Under the pieces are notes generated by a model, which saw nothing but the letters and a program-made list of their open reading frames with translations, did not search any database and was not told the DNA's origin. A DNA stretch of 6,686 nt. It comes from JAGBWK01 sp964462445. GTDB lineage: Bacteria; Bacteroidota; Bacteroidia; Bacteroidales; Muribaculaceae. Each line of letters opens with the position of its first letter. Within the stretch, counting starts at the first letter, position 1. Below, piece after piece: positions 1-6,543 of this stretch. The position numbers were made by a program, and so were the translations under genes. The stretch is taken from contig CAYWXG010000070.1 of assembly GCA_964462445.1 (NCBI GenBank), positions 1 through 6,686 of the forward strand. The letters are read 5' to 3'.

Positions 1-25
1 AATATTATATTTAAATATTAACGAA

Positions 26-38
26 AAACGTTGCGTTT
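26..38 (-). terminator. possible weak terminator after the ABC permease gene
   Basis: Read on the minus strand, a short inverted repeat AAACG-CAA-CGTTT is followed directly by TTCGTT and then AT-rich DNA, about 43 nt past the permease stop codon. The stem is only 5 bp with a 3-nt loop and the T run is interrupted, so it would be a weak intrinsic terminator at best. The rest of positions 1-80 holds no gene that I can support. Confidence 0.25.
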
Positions 39-80
39 CTATTTGGATTCTTTAATAAATGAACAAAATAGGCGAAACAA

Positions 81-1325
81 CTATTCGTATCGCAAAATCG
101 TAGCAGGTTTTAAACGAGAAATAATCATAGATGGGAATATCATCACGGCAGTTGCAACAATTATTGCTCCTAAATTAAGTGCCACTATTTGCCACAACTC
201 AATCTTTACCGGGACAAATGAGATGTAATATGATTCCGGGTCAAGCGGTAATAATTGAAATTGCTGTTGCAATATGATTAGCAACAATGCTACAATGTTG
301 CCAACAACAAGACCTTTAACTAGTACTTTTAAATCAAGCAAAATAAACACTCGACGTATAACCGAATCAGTTGCGCCAAGCATCTTTAATGTACCTATCA
401 TGTTGACACGTTCGAGGATAAGAATTATTAGCGATGCTATCAACGTGAACGAAGAAATAGCTGTCATTAGCACAAGTATCACCACAACATTGGTATCAAG
501 CAATGATAACCAATTAAGATACATTGCGCCCGTATTAATAATGCTATTAACTTCAAGTGATTGTGCAAGTTCTTTGTCGTAATATGCCGAGTTTAGAGCA
601 AGTTGCAGCGTTTGACTCAACGCAACAATGTCGCCATATTCCACACCTGACACTTCGAGAGATGTTGCAGAGCCATCAGGGATTCCTGCAATCTTTTTTA
701 AAATAGATATTGATGAATAAGCTACGATCTTGTCATATTCATCAAAACCTGAATTGTAGATTCCAGAAATTTCAAAATTGCGAAGGCGTATCTTTTCCGC
801 CACAAAAAAGCAAGTGCTTATTTTATCTCCGACCTGAATATTAAGCATCTCTGCGACTGTCGAAGAAATCACAATCTTATTAGGAGTCTTTATAAAATCA
901 GGAATTTCTCCGGCAATAATATTTTCGGCAATAAAATCAATATGACCGTTATCGCTATAGCCACTAAAAACTACGGCCGCAAAACTTTCATCAGTTTTAA
1001 GCATTGCAGGCAGTTTCACTGATTCTTCAACCAATACGTTGGGCAAAACATTGCTCACAATCTTTTCAACAGCCTCAACATCATTAATAATGGGATGAGA
1101 ACATGAAACATCGATGACTTCTGCGTTAATTGATATTGGCGCATTAAAGCCAATTAATTTATTTATTATTTCATGCTTAAAACCCGACGTAACTGCAATT
1201 GTTATAAGCATTATAATAACTGACAATACCACACCTGCTGTTGCTATTTTTATAGAAGTCTTGGTGCGATTGCCATTGTTATCGCTAAGTCGTAATCGAC
1301 GGGCTATAAATAAATCAATTCGCAT
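81..1325 (-). CDS. LolC/LolE/FtsX-like ABC transporter permease
   Basis: A 414-residue inner-membrane permease of the MacB/LolCE/FtsX superfamily. The topology is typical: a first transmembrane helix at about residues 24-46, a large extracytoplasmic domain from about 50 to 275, then three C-terminal helices near 277-303, 328-352 and 376-400. The cytoplasmic stretch at 305-327 (ERVNMIGTLKMLGAT at its start) is the hallmark coupling segment that contacts the ATPase, and the C-terminus PATILRYE is also family-typical. Lol-type permeases extract lipoproteins from the inner membrane for transfer to the outer membrane; that role here is inferred from family and length. No ATPase (LolD-like) partner is in the window. 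The stop is TAG. The ATG has no Shine-Dalgarno motif and the upstream gap has no TAnnTTTG element, so it is probably transcribed with the aminotransferase gene 55 bp upstream. A different substrate cannot be excluded. Confidence 0.9.
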   Translation of the reverse strand: MRIDLFIARRLRLSDNNGNRTKTSIKIATAGVVLSVIIMLITIAVTSGFKHEIINKLIGFNAPISINAEVIDVSCSHPIINDVEAVEKIVSNVLPNVLVEESVKLPAMLKTDESFAAVVFSGYSDNGHIDFIAENIIAGEIPDFIKTPNKIVISSTVAEMLNIQVGDKISTCFFVAEKIRLRNFEISGIYNSGFDEYDKIVAYSSISILKKIAGIPDGSATSLEVSGVEYGDIVALSQTLQLALNSAYYDKELAQSLEVNSIINTGAMYLNWLSLLDTNVVVILVLMTAISSFTLIASLIILILERVNMIGTLKMLGATDSVIRRVFILLDLKVLVKGLVVGNIVALLLIILQQQFQLLPLDPESYYISFVPVKIELWQIVALNLGAIIVATAVMIFPSMIISRLKPATILRYE

Positions 1326-1342
1326 TTTTACGACCTAATGAA

Positions 1343-1357
1343 TAGATAAGTTATCTA
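1343..1357. repeat. 15-bp palindrome in the aminotransferase-permease gap
   Basis: TAGATAA-G-TTATCTA has perfect 7-bp arms around one central base, 18 bp upstream of the permease ATG. A one-base centre is too tight for a good RNA hairpin, so if it matters it is more likely a DNA-binding site. In AT-rich DNA it may be chance. Confidence 0.35.
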
Positions 1358-1380
1358 AGACGCAATTAGTAGAGCACTTA

Positions 1381-2580
1381 TTAATTTATGCGGCCGGGAT
1401 ATACCTTCAATGCCTCTTTCAGAACTTTGAGTGCATGAGCCAAGTCCTCTTTATTGAGTACATATGCCATTCTAACTTCATTTTTTCCATGATTGGGATT
1501 GGCATAGAAACCTGCAGCCGGAGCCATAAAGATAGTAGCTCCTTCGTACTGAAAATCTTTTAAGCACCACGAACAGAATTTCTCAGCATCGTCAACCGGC
1601 AAACTAACAACCGTGTAAAATGCGCCCATAGGTATCGGAGAATAGCATCCCGGTATACGATTCAATCCATCAATAAGGAATTTACGCCGTTCTACATATT
1701 CATTATATGTCATCAACATATATTCCTTTGAGGCATCTATTGAAGCTTCTGCCACAATCTGTCCTAACAATGGAGGACTAAGACGTGCTTGACAGAATTT
1801 CATTACATTCTTTTTCAGCTCTTGATGCTTCGTAATTATCGCACCAATACGTATTCCACATTCGCTATAACGTTTTGACACGGAGTCTATCAATACTACT
1901 TGCTCCTCCACCCCTTTGAGATGAAATGCTGAGATATAGGGTGCTCCGGTGTAACAAAATTCGCGATATACTTCATCGGAGAACAGGAATAAATCGTGTT
2001 TCTTGACGATATCACGTATCTGATTCATCTCTTTTTGAGTATACAGATAACCGGTGGGGTTATTGGGATTGCATATCAAAACACCCTTAGTACGCTCCGT
2101 AATTAATGCTTCAAATTGTTCAATCGGAGGCAAAGCAAAACCTTCTTCAATCGACGAAGGGACGGTCACGATTTTAGCTCCTGCCGATATTGCAAAAGCC
2201 ATATAATTAGCATATGCAGGTTCGGGGACAATAATTTCATCACCGGGATCAAGACATGCCATGAACGCGAATAACACAGCTTCCGATCCTCCTGTAGTAA
2301 CAATTATATCATCAACATCAACATTTATATTGAAGCTCTTATAGTATTGTTGCAATTTCTTACGCAACGACAATAACCCTTCTGACGGGCTATATTCAAG
2401 AGTTGTTAGATTAATATTTTTAAGCGCATTAAGACCTTCTTCCGGCGAAGGGAGGTCGGGTTGTCCGATATTTAAATGGTAGACTTTAATCCCTTTAGCT
2501 TTAGCCTCATTGCTTAAGGGCACCAATTTACGTATTGGAGATGCGGGCATCTGCTCACCGCGTTGCGATATTTTGGGCAT
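1381..2580 (-). CDS. PLP-dependent class I/II aminotransferase (aspartate aminotransferase-like)
   Basis: A 399-residue cytosolic fold-type I aminotransferase, full length for the family. Active-site elements appear in order: NIGQPDLPSP near residue 37; TGGSEA at 96-101, which helps hold the cofactor phosphate; NPNNPTG at 171-177, with the conserved Asn174; SDEVY at 201-205, with Asp202 for the pyridine nitrogen; SVSKRYS with the PLP-binding Lys236; Arg244 in CGIRIGA; and Arg370 in NEVRMAY, which binds the substrate carboxylate. The family moves amino groups between an amino acid and a 2-oxoacid. The exact substrate (aspartate, aromatic or other) cannot be set from sequence alone, so no symbol is given. 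The start ATG begins MPKISQRGE, an N-terminus typical of Bacteroidota members. The gene is divergent from the Yip1-like gene and first of a probable two-gene unit with the permease. Confidence 0.95.
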   Translation of the reverse strand: MPKISQRGEQMPASPIRKLVPLSNEAKAKGIKVYHLNIGQPDLPSPEEGLNALKNINLTTLEYSPSEGLLSLRKKLQQYYKSFNINVDVDDIIVTTGGSEAVLFAFMACLDPGDEIIVPEPAYANYMAFAISAGAKIVTVPSSIEEGFALPPIEQFEALITERTKGVLICNPNNPTGYLYTQKEMNQIRDIVKKHDLFLFSDEVYREFCYTGAPYISAFHLKGVEEQVVLIDSVSKRYSECGIRIGAIITKHQELKKNVMKFCQARLSPPLLGQIVAEASIDASKEYMLMTYNEYVERRKFLIDGLNRIPGCYSPIPMGAFYTVVSLPVDDAEKFCSWCLKDFQYEGATIFMAPAAGFYANPNHGKNEVRMAYVLNKEDLAHALKVLKEALKVYPGRIN

Positions 2581-2612
2581 ATTATTTTTTTATTGCATTA
2601 TTTATATGTAGT

Positions 2613-2643
2613 TGTTGGTTTCAATATATGATTTCAACCAACA
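2613..2643 (-). repeat. inverted repeat in the aminotransferase leader
   Basis: Perfect 8-bp arms TGTTGGTT (2613-2620) and AACCAACA (2636-2643) enclose a 15-nt AT-rich centre. It lies 33-63 nt upstream of the aminotransferase ATG. It would form a modest hairpin in the leader RNA or could be a two-fold operator. No T tract follows on either strand, so it is not a typical terminator. Confidence 0.45.
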
Positions 2644-2644
2644 C

Positions 2645-2695
2645 TTTGCTGTAAAATGTTGCAAAAAAATTTGCACAGCTACAATATTATGCAAA
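2645..2695. promoter_or_regulatory. cluster of alternating TTTGC/GCAAA motifs
   Basis: Four copies of the same 5-mer occur in alternating orientation within 51 bp: TTTGC at 2645, GCAAA at 2661, TTTGC at 2670 and GCAAA at 2691. The middle two extend to a TGCAAA-AAAA-TTTGCA inverted repeat (2660-2675), and the third can instead pair with the fourth (TGCAAA at 2690). The last copy overlaps the candidate minus-strand -7 element, so an operator role is conceivable. AT-richness makes some of this expected by chance. Confidence 0.35.
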
Positions 2696-2699
2696 AATA
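2692..2699 (-). promoter_or_regulatory. candidate -7 element for the aminotransferase gene
   Basis: The minus strand reads TATTTTTG, an exact match to the Bacteroidota -7 consensus TAnnTTTG. No clear TTTG -33 box is found at the usual 19-21 bp spacing. Transcription from here would give a leader of about 105 nt containing the inverted repeat at 2613-2643. A second TATTTTTG lies at 2743-2750 on the same strand and overlaps the -33 region of the opposing promoter, so which one is used is open. Confidence 0.4.
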
Positions 2700-2739
2700 A
2701 TAATTTTTTAATTCATGAGCATAACCTCTCGCCATTTTG

Positions 2740-2771
2740 TTTCAAAAATAACTCCAATTTTATTATCTTTG
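2740..2771 (+). promoter_or_regulatory. Bacteroidota-type promoter for the Yip1-like gene and smpB
   Basis: The -7 element TATCTTTG (2764-2771) matches TAnnTTTG exactly. At 20-bp spacing upstream sits TTTC (2740-2743), one mismatch from the TTTG -33 box; an exact TTTG (2736-2739) is also present but at a longer 24-bp spacing. Initiation a few bases downstream would leave a leader of only about 20 nt before the ATG at 2799. That leader, rich in A and lacking a Shine-Dalgarno motif, is usual for the phylum. Confidence 0.65.
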
Positions 2772-2798
2772 TAAAAAAATTATACACGACTTCCAAAT

Positions 2799-3350
2799 AT
2801 GCTACATTTTCTTAAAAATATATTACAACTTGTCATTAACCCAGCTCGTGGTTGGGAAGATGTTTCGGGTGATGCTTCTGATCCTCAAGAGCTATGTCGT
2901 GTTGGGCTATATCCAATGTTGGCCATAAGTGCATTATCATGTGTTGGCGGTTTATGGAAACTCGATTCCGACACCACCTTAATCGCAATAATCCAAAATG
3001 CCATTATAACATTCACATCTTTCTTCGCTACCAAATTTTTCGCTGAGTTTATAATGGGGTTAACTATGGATAAAATATGTGATAAGCAACCCTCCTCTCG
3101 AAAAAATTCGACTATTGTAATTTATTCTCTCGCCATTTTATCCATCATTACAATTATATGCAACGTAGTACCATTAGATTTGGCTGTGCTTAATTTTTTA
3201 CCCATTTATGTTGGATATATCCTGTTTAAAAGTATTAGATATGAATCGGTAGCCCACGATAAGCAAGGGCATTATATGTTCCTTACAATATTTACAATTA
3301 TACTCCCTCCCTACCTGCTAACATTTATTTTTAACGTTATCAAGCCCTAA
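2799..3350 (+). CDS. Yip1-family integral membrane protein
   Basis: A 183-residue membrane protein that I place in the bacterial Yip1-domain family. The N-terminus has an amphipathic start followed by NPARGWEDV (residues 14-22), resembling the conserved Pro/Trp motif that opens many bacterial Yip1 proteins. Five hydrophobic segments follow at about 37-54, 60-88, 104-124, 125-146 and 158-181, with short polar links, and there is no cleavable signal peptide. The bacterial family has no firmly established biochemical role; the eukaryotic relatives act with Rab GTPases in vesicle traffic, which should not be carried over. It has its own good promoter and is followed after 37 bp by smpB on the same strand, so the two are probably co-transcribed. 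Four scattered cysteines (33, 48, 94, 121) do not form a recognisable metal site. Confidence 0.75.
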   Translation: MLHFLKNILQLVINPARGWEDVSGDASDPQELCRVGLYPMLAISALSCVGGLWKLDSDTTLIAIIQNAIITFTSFFATKFFAEFIMGLTMDKICDKQPSSRKNSTIVIYSLAILSIITIICNVVPLDLAVLNFLPIYVGYILFKSIRYESVAHDKQGHYMFLTIFTIILPPYLLTFIFNVIKP

Positions 3351-3387
3351 ATTGCTACACGTTTAGCCTCAACTTGAAATTTTCACT

Positions 3388-3846
3388 ATGAAGCTATCTA
3401 AAGATGTAAACATAAAGAATAAACGAGCCACCTTTGACTATGCTATTGGTGATACGTTTACCGCAGGCATTGTGCTTACCGGCACAGAAATTAAATCGAT
3501 AAGATTAGGGAAAGCTTCTCTTGTCGACACTTTCTGTTATGTTGAAAATAGAGAGGTATGGATTAAAAACATGTATATAGCTGAATATTTCTACGGGACA
3601 TATAATAATCACACTGCACGTCGCGATCGTAAGCTATTACTCAATCGCAAAGAAATTGCAAAACTTGAAAAATCAGGTAAAGAAACCGGTTTTACAATCG
3701 TTCCGCTACGATTATTTATAAATGATCGTGGGCTTGCAAAAATTGTGATTGGTATAGGTCGAGGTAAAAAGGAATATGACAAACGACAGTCAATCAAAGA
3801 ACGTGAAGACAAACGGTCGATGGCGAGAATGTTTGAACGAAATTAA
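3388..3846 (+). CDS. smpB: SsrA-binding protein SmpB
   Basis: A 152-residue SmpB, the small protein that binds tmRNA and brings it to stalled ribosomes, so that the unfinished peptide is tagged and released. Family signatures are clear: NKRATFDYAIGDTFTAGIVL from residue 11, TGTEIKSIR at 31-39, the RNA-contacting HTARRDRKLLL at 75-85, and GKKEYDKRQSIKERE at 126-140. The basic C-terminal tail (from about 128 to RMFERN at the end) is the part that enters the empty mRNA channel in known SmpB complexes. Length is normal. No promoter of its own is seen in the 37-bp gap, so it is probably expressed with the Yip1-like gene. The tmRNA gene (ssrA) is not in this window. The stop lies 17 bp from the convergent methyltransferase stop, with no obvious terminator between them. 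Confidence 0.98.
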   Translation: MKLSKDVNIKNKRATFDYAIGDTFTAGIVLTGTEIKSIRLGKASLVDTFCYVENREVWIKNMYIAEYFYGTYNNHTARRDRKLLLNRKEIAKLEKSGKETGFTIVPLRLFINDRGLAKIVIGIGRGKKEYDKRQSIKEREDKRSMARMFERN

Positions 3847-3863
3847 TCGGCTTTGTATTATTT

Positions 3864-5078
3864 CTAAATTCTATTCAATATAAGCAATACTCGCTGTCCA
3901 TCCTTAAGTGTAACTCCGGTTATTTTTAGTGCATCACCCTCTTTAACCTTAAGTTTTGCGCGAAGTTGAGATGCCGTAAGTGGGAAATTCCTGACGCTTA
4001 CTGACGCTTCAGGATAATCTTTAGCCAAGCGCTTAATATATTTTGAATTATAAGGAACGACATTCTCTATCTTGTATTTTTTTCCGGGGAATTCATCAAT
4101 AATGTAATTTGATGTGTAAAGATGAGTATTGGGGTGCAATGCTCCGACATTATATCTTTTGCATAATAATTTAAATGGGCCTGCTTTCATTATCATAGGA
4201 AACGGCTCATAAATATATTCGCCTGCAATCGGCTCGGAATATGACTCTGTAGCATTCGCTTCTTGCATTCTATTAAACACAAATCTACCCGATTCATTTA
4301 CTGCAATAATATTGGTCGATTCGGTGTCATCTATTACATCGTGATTGATATGCACAAGAAGTTCGCGAACGTCCCCTTTTTCTTCCACGATATATATATT
4401 TGCTACGCGCTTTAAATCAGCAATAGTAGCAGCAATATCGAGCATTGGGGATAATTTAATCAAAATATTTGATGAGTGAGCCAACATCAATGGCAATATT
4501 TCAGCAACATCCGGAGTACAATCATGGATGTTATAAACGCGATTCCCTACATTATCTCTTCGTGCGGGATCTATAAAAATCCAATCAAAAGTTAATGACG
4601 TGTTTCGCAACCAATCTACACTATCAGCATTGATAATGGTAAAATTATTTAAATTTCGATAGTTGGCTCTGGCAAATTGGCACAATCTCTCATCTCGTTC
4701 AATTGCTGTTGTTTCAATATTATTTTGGAATGCAATTGTAGCAGAGTCCATACCAAGACCCATCGTCATGTCAAGGAGTCGGCAATTCTTAGGTAATAGT
4801 GAAGCATGGAAACATGCAACAGATAGCGATGTAGCCTGTTCTACGCTCAATGGCGACGGGAACCATTGCGGAACACTAAACTGTGATTCCGGGACTATAC
4901 ATCCGCCAATAGGTCGGCAACGACTAAATTTATCTCCGGCTTTAAGTCGACACTCTATCTGTGAAATCGCCTCTTTGATATCAGTTGAAGCGTTAGCATA
5001 GCGCAACCGCAACGTTGCCACATCGATATTTCGATTAGCTTCAATCCATTTTATGAAATTTTCATCAAAAAGAGGCAT
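3864..5078 (-). CDS. class I SAM-dependent methyltransferase with THUMP-like C-terminus
   Basis: A 404-residue protein of a Bacteroidota-typical methyltransferase family. An N-terminal helical region (about 1-95) precedes a Rossmann-like SAM domain. Motif I reads LLDMTMGLGMDS (101-112), the acidic residue after strand 2 is Glu127 in AIERDE, and motif IV is DPARRD (170-175), followed by a KLSPMLD segment (208-214). The C-terminal section (about 305-404) matches my recollection of the THUMP-like domain found in this family, so an RNA substrate is plausible but unproven. Motif IV DPARR is unlike the NPPY of N6-adenine enzymes. The gene follows pgk on the same strand, but a strong terminator lies between them, so it probably has its own promoter. 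It converges on smpB with a 17-bp gap. The family is clear; the substrate is unknown. Confidence 0.85.
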   Translation of the reverse strand: MPLFDENFIKWIEANRNIDVATLRLRYANASTDIKEAISQIECRLKAGDKFSRCRPIGGCIVPESQFSVPQWFPSPLSVEQATSLSVACFHASLLPKNCRLLDMTMGLGMDSATIAFQNNIETTAIERDERLCQFARANYRNLNNFTIINADSVDWLRNTSLTFDWIFIDPARRDNVGNRVYNIHDCTPDVAEILPLMLAHSSNILIKLSPMLDIAATIADLKRVANIYIVEEKGDVRELLVHINHDVIDDTESTNIIAVNESGRFVFNRMQEANATESYSEPIAGEYIYEPFPMIMKAGPFKLLCKRYNVGALHPNTHLYTSNYIIDEFPGKKYKIENVVPYNSKYIKRLAKDYPEASVSVRNFPLTASQLRAKLKVKEGDALKITGVTLKDGQRVLLILNRI

Positions 5079-5107
5079 ATCGTAATAGTAGGAATTGGGG
5101 TTTTTAA

Positions 5108-5121
5108 AATTTCCGGAAATT
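5108..5121. promoter_or_regulatory. 14-bp perfect palindrome upstream of the methyltransferase
   Basis: AATTTCCGGAAATT is an uninterrupted two-fold symmetric site whose near edge is 29 bp from the methyltransferase ATG. Beyond two mismatched pairs, symmetry resumes for three more (TTT at 5103-5105 with AAA at 5124-5126). With no loop it fits a dimeric repressor or activator site better than an RNA hairpin. No TAnnTTTG box was found on the minus strand in 5079-5180; a TATAAT hexamer on the minus strand (5161-5156) is noted, but this is not the usual Bacteroidota form. Confidence 0.4.
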
Positions 5122-5180
5122 GAAAATATGTAAGGGAATTGTATCTATTAATGACATTATATCTCCCCTATGGAAAACAA

Positions 5181-5227
5181 ATAACGAGCACAATACAATT
5201 GTTATAACTCTTGATTGTGCTCGTTAT
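5181..5227 (-). terminator. intrinsic terminator of pgk
   Basis: A perfect 14-bp inverted repeat, ATAACGAGCACAAT (5181-5194) and ATTGTGCTCGTTAT (5214-5227), encloses a 19-nt loop. It begins 21 nt past the pgk stop codon. On the minus strand the stem is followed by TTGTTTTCC, an imperfect T-rich tail. The position and perfect pairing strongly suggest the pgk transcript ends here. The loop itself contains two small palindromes, ACAATTGT (5195-5202) and GTTATAAC (5201-5208). Confidence 0.85.
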
Positions 5228-5248
5228 GTTTATTTGAAATTAAAACTA

Positions 5249-6496
5249 TTATTCCTTAATAGCGGCAATACCGGGGAGAATTTTCCCTTCGATAGCTTCG
5301 AGAAGCGCACCACCACCGGTTGATACGTAAGATACTTTGTCAGCCAAACCGAATTTGTTAACACAAGCAACAGAGTCTCCACCACCTACAAGTGAGAATG
5401 CACCGTTTTCTGTAGCTTCAACAATTGCATCGGCAATTGCACGAGAACCTGCTGTGAAGTTATCAAATTCAAACACTCCGGCGGGACCATTCCAAAGAAT
5501 AGTTTTTGCATTTTTGATGACATTAGCAAAAGATTCACGAGTGTTAGGTCCTGCATCAAGGCCTTCCCAACCTTCTGGAACAGCCATACATGATACGATT
5601 TGAGTGTTAGCATTATTATTGAAATCGTCAGCAGCAACACAATCTGTACCAAGCACGAGGTTTACTCCTTTATCTTTTGCTTTCTTCATGATGTCGAGAG
5701 CGAGGTCAAGTTTATCGTTTTCACAGATTGATTGACCAACATTTCCACCCATAGCTTTAGCAAAAGTATACGTCATACCACCGCAAAGGATAAGGTTGTC
5801 CACTTTGTCCATAAGGTTTTCAATGATACCGATTTTGGTAGATACCTTAGAACCACCCATGATAGCAGTGAAGGGACGTTTGATATCACTAAGAATATTA
5901 TCGACAGCTTTAACTTCTTTTTCCATAAGATAGCCAAGCATCTTGTTGTCGGCAGTAAAGTTTTCAGCGATAACAGCAGTAGAAGCGTGTTTGCGGTGAG
6001 CAGTACCGAATGCATCATTAACGTATACATCAGCGTAGCCAGCCAATTTTTTTGCGAAATCTTTTTGACGACCTTTCATTTCTTTCTTTGCAGCTTCGTA
6101 AGCAGGGTCTTCTTTGTCGATACCTACAGGCTTACCTTCTTCTTCAGGATAGAAACGCAAGTTTTCGAGCAACAAAACTTGGCCGGGTTGAAGATTAGCA
6201 GCAGCGTCTTCAGCGTTAGCACAGTCGGGTGCAAATATTACATCGCAACCAAGAGCCTTAGCTACATCGTCTTTAATTTGAGCAAGTGAAAATTTAGGAT
6301 TAACTTTACCTTTGGGTTTGCCCATGTGAGACATAATGATAAGAGCGCCACCATCACCAAGAATTTTTTTCAAGGTGGGAAGAGCACCACGAATACGAGT
6401 GTCATCGGTGATTTTGCCATTCTCGTCCAAGGGTACATTAAAGTCCACGCGGACAATCGCCTTTTTACCGGCGAAATTGTAGTTGTCGATTGTCAT
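5249..6496 (-). CDS. pgk: phosphoglycerate kinase
   Basis: A 415-residue cytosolic phosphoglycerate kinase, which converts 1,3-bisphosphoglycerate plus ADP to 3-phosphoglycerate plus ATP in glycolysis and runs in reverse in gluconeogenesis. The family motifs are all present: RVDFNVPL (16-23), DDTRI with Arg34, SHMGKP (56-61), LENLRF (110-115), NDAFGTAHRKHAS (160-172), GGSKVSTK (214-221), NGPAGVFE (336-343), GGGDS (371-375) and STGGGA (392-397). It is longer than the roughly 390-residue enzymes of E. coli or Bacillus; a charged stretch at about 117-149 accounts for much of this. GGGDS has Ser where Thr is more usual, a mild change beside the conserved Asp374. Codon choice looks more selective (for example, many GCT/GCA Ala and AAG Lys codons) than in its neighbours, as expected for a highly expressed gene; I did not compute an index. 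It appears monocistronic, between the promoter at 6544 and the terminator at 5181. Confidence 0.99.
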   Translation of the reverse strand: MTIDNYNFAGKKAIVRVDFNVPLDENGKITDDTRIRGALPTLKKILGDGGALIIMSHMGKPKGKVNPKFSLAQIKDDVAKALGCDVIFAPDCANAEDAAANLQPGQVLLLENLRFYPEEEGKPVGIDKEDPAYEAAKKEMKGRQKDFAKKLAGYADVYVNDAFGTAHRKHASTAVIAENFTADNKMLGYLMEKEVKAVDNILSDIKRPFTAIMGGSKVSTKIGIIENLMDKVDNLILCGGMTYTFAKAMGGNVGQSICENDKLDLALDIMKKAKDKGVNLVLGTDCVAADDFNNNANTQIVSCMAVPEGWEGLDAGPNTRESFANVIKNAKTILWNGPAGVFEFDNFTAGSRAIADAIVEATENGAFSLVGGGDSVACVNKFGLADKVSYVSTGGGALLEAIEGKILPGIAAIKE

Positions 6497-6543
6497 TTTA
6501 ATAGCTATTTTTTAATTAATTAAATAGACGAATTTTTCAATTG

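Noticed and set aside
7..18. Palindrome ATATTTAAATAT at the left edge
   Set aside because: Purely A/T, and such palindromes are frequent by chance in DNA of this composition. It is too close to the window edge to interpret.
274..582. 102-codon plus-strand open frame opposite the permease
   Set aside because: It is antisense to a well-supported permease and low in complexity (Thr/Ser/Ile-rich).
2612..2815. 67-codon plus-strand open frame in the divergent intergenic region
   Set aside because: It runs through the plus-strand promoter and past the Yip1-like start codon in another frame, and its Asn/Lys/Cys/Phe-rich translation looks like AT-rich non-coding DNA.
4361..4370. Palindrome GTTCGCGAAC inside the methyltransferase gene
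   Set aside because: It is short, lies in coding sequence where it encodes ordinary residues (the VREL region), and has no partner sites nearby.
5120..5323. 67-codon plus-strand open frame between the methyltransferase and pgk
   Set aside because: It spans the pgk terminator hairpin and the 3' end of pgk; composition and position do not support a gene.
5732..6289. 185-codon plus-strand open frame opposite pgk
   Set aside because: It is wholly antisense to a gene with every PGK motif. Its translation is Phe/Ser/Val-rich with no recognisable domain, as expected from the complement of well-chosen pgk codons.
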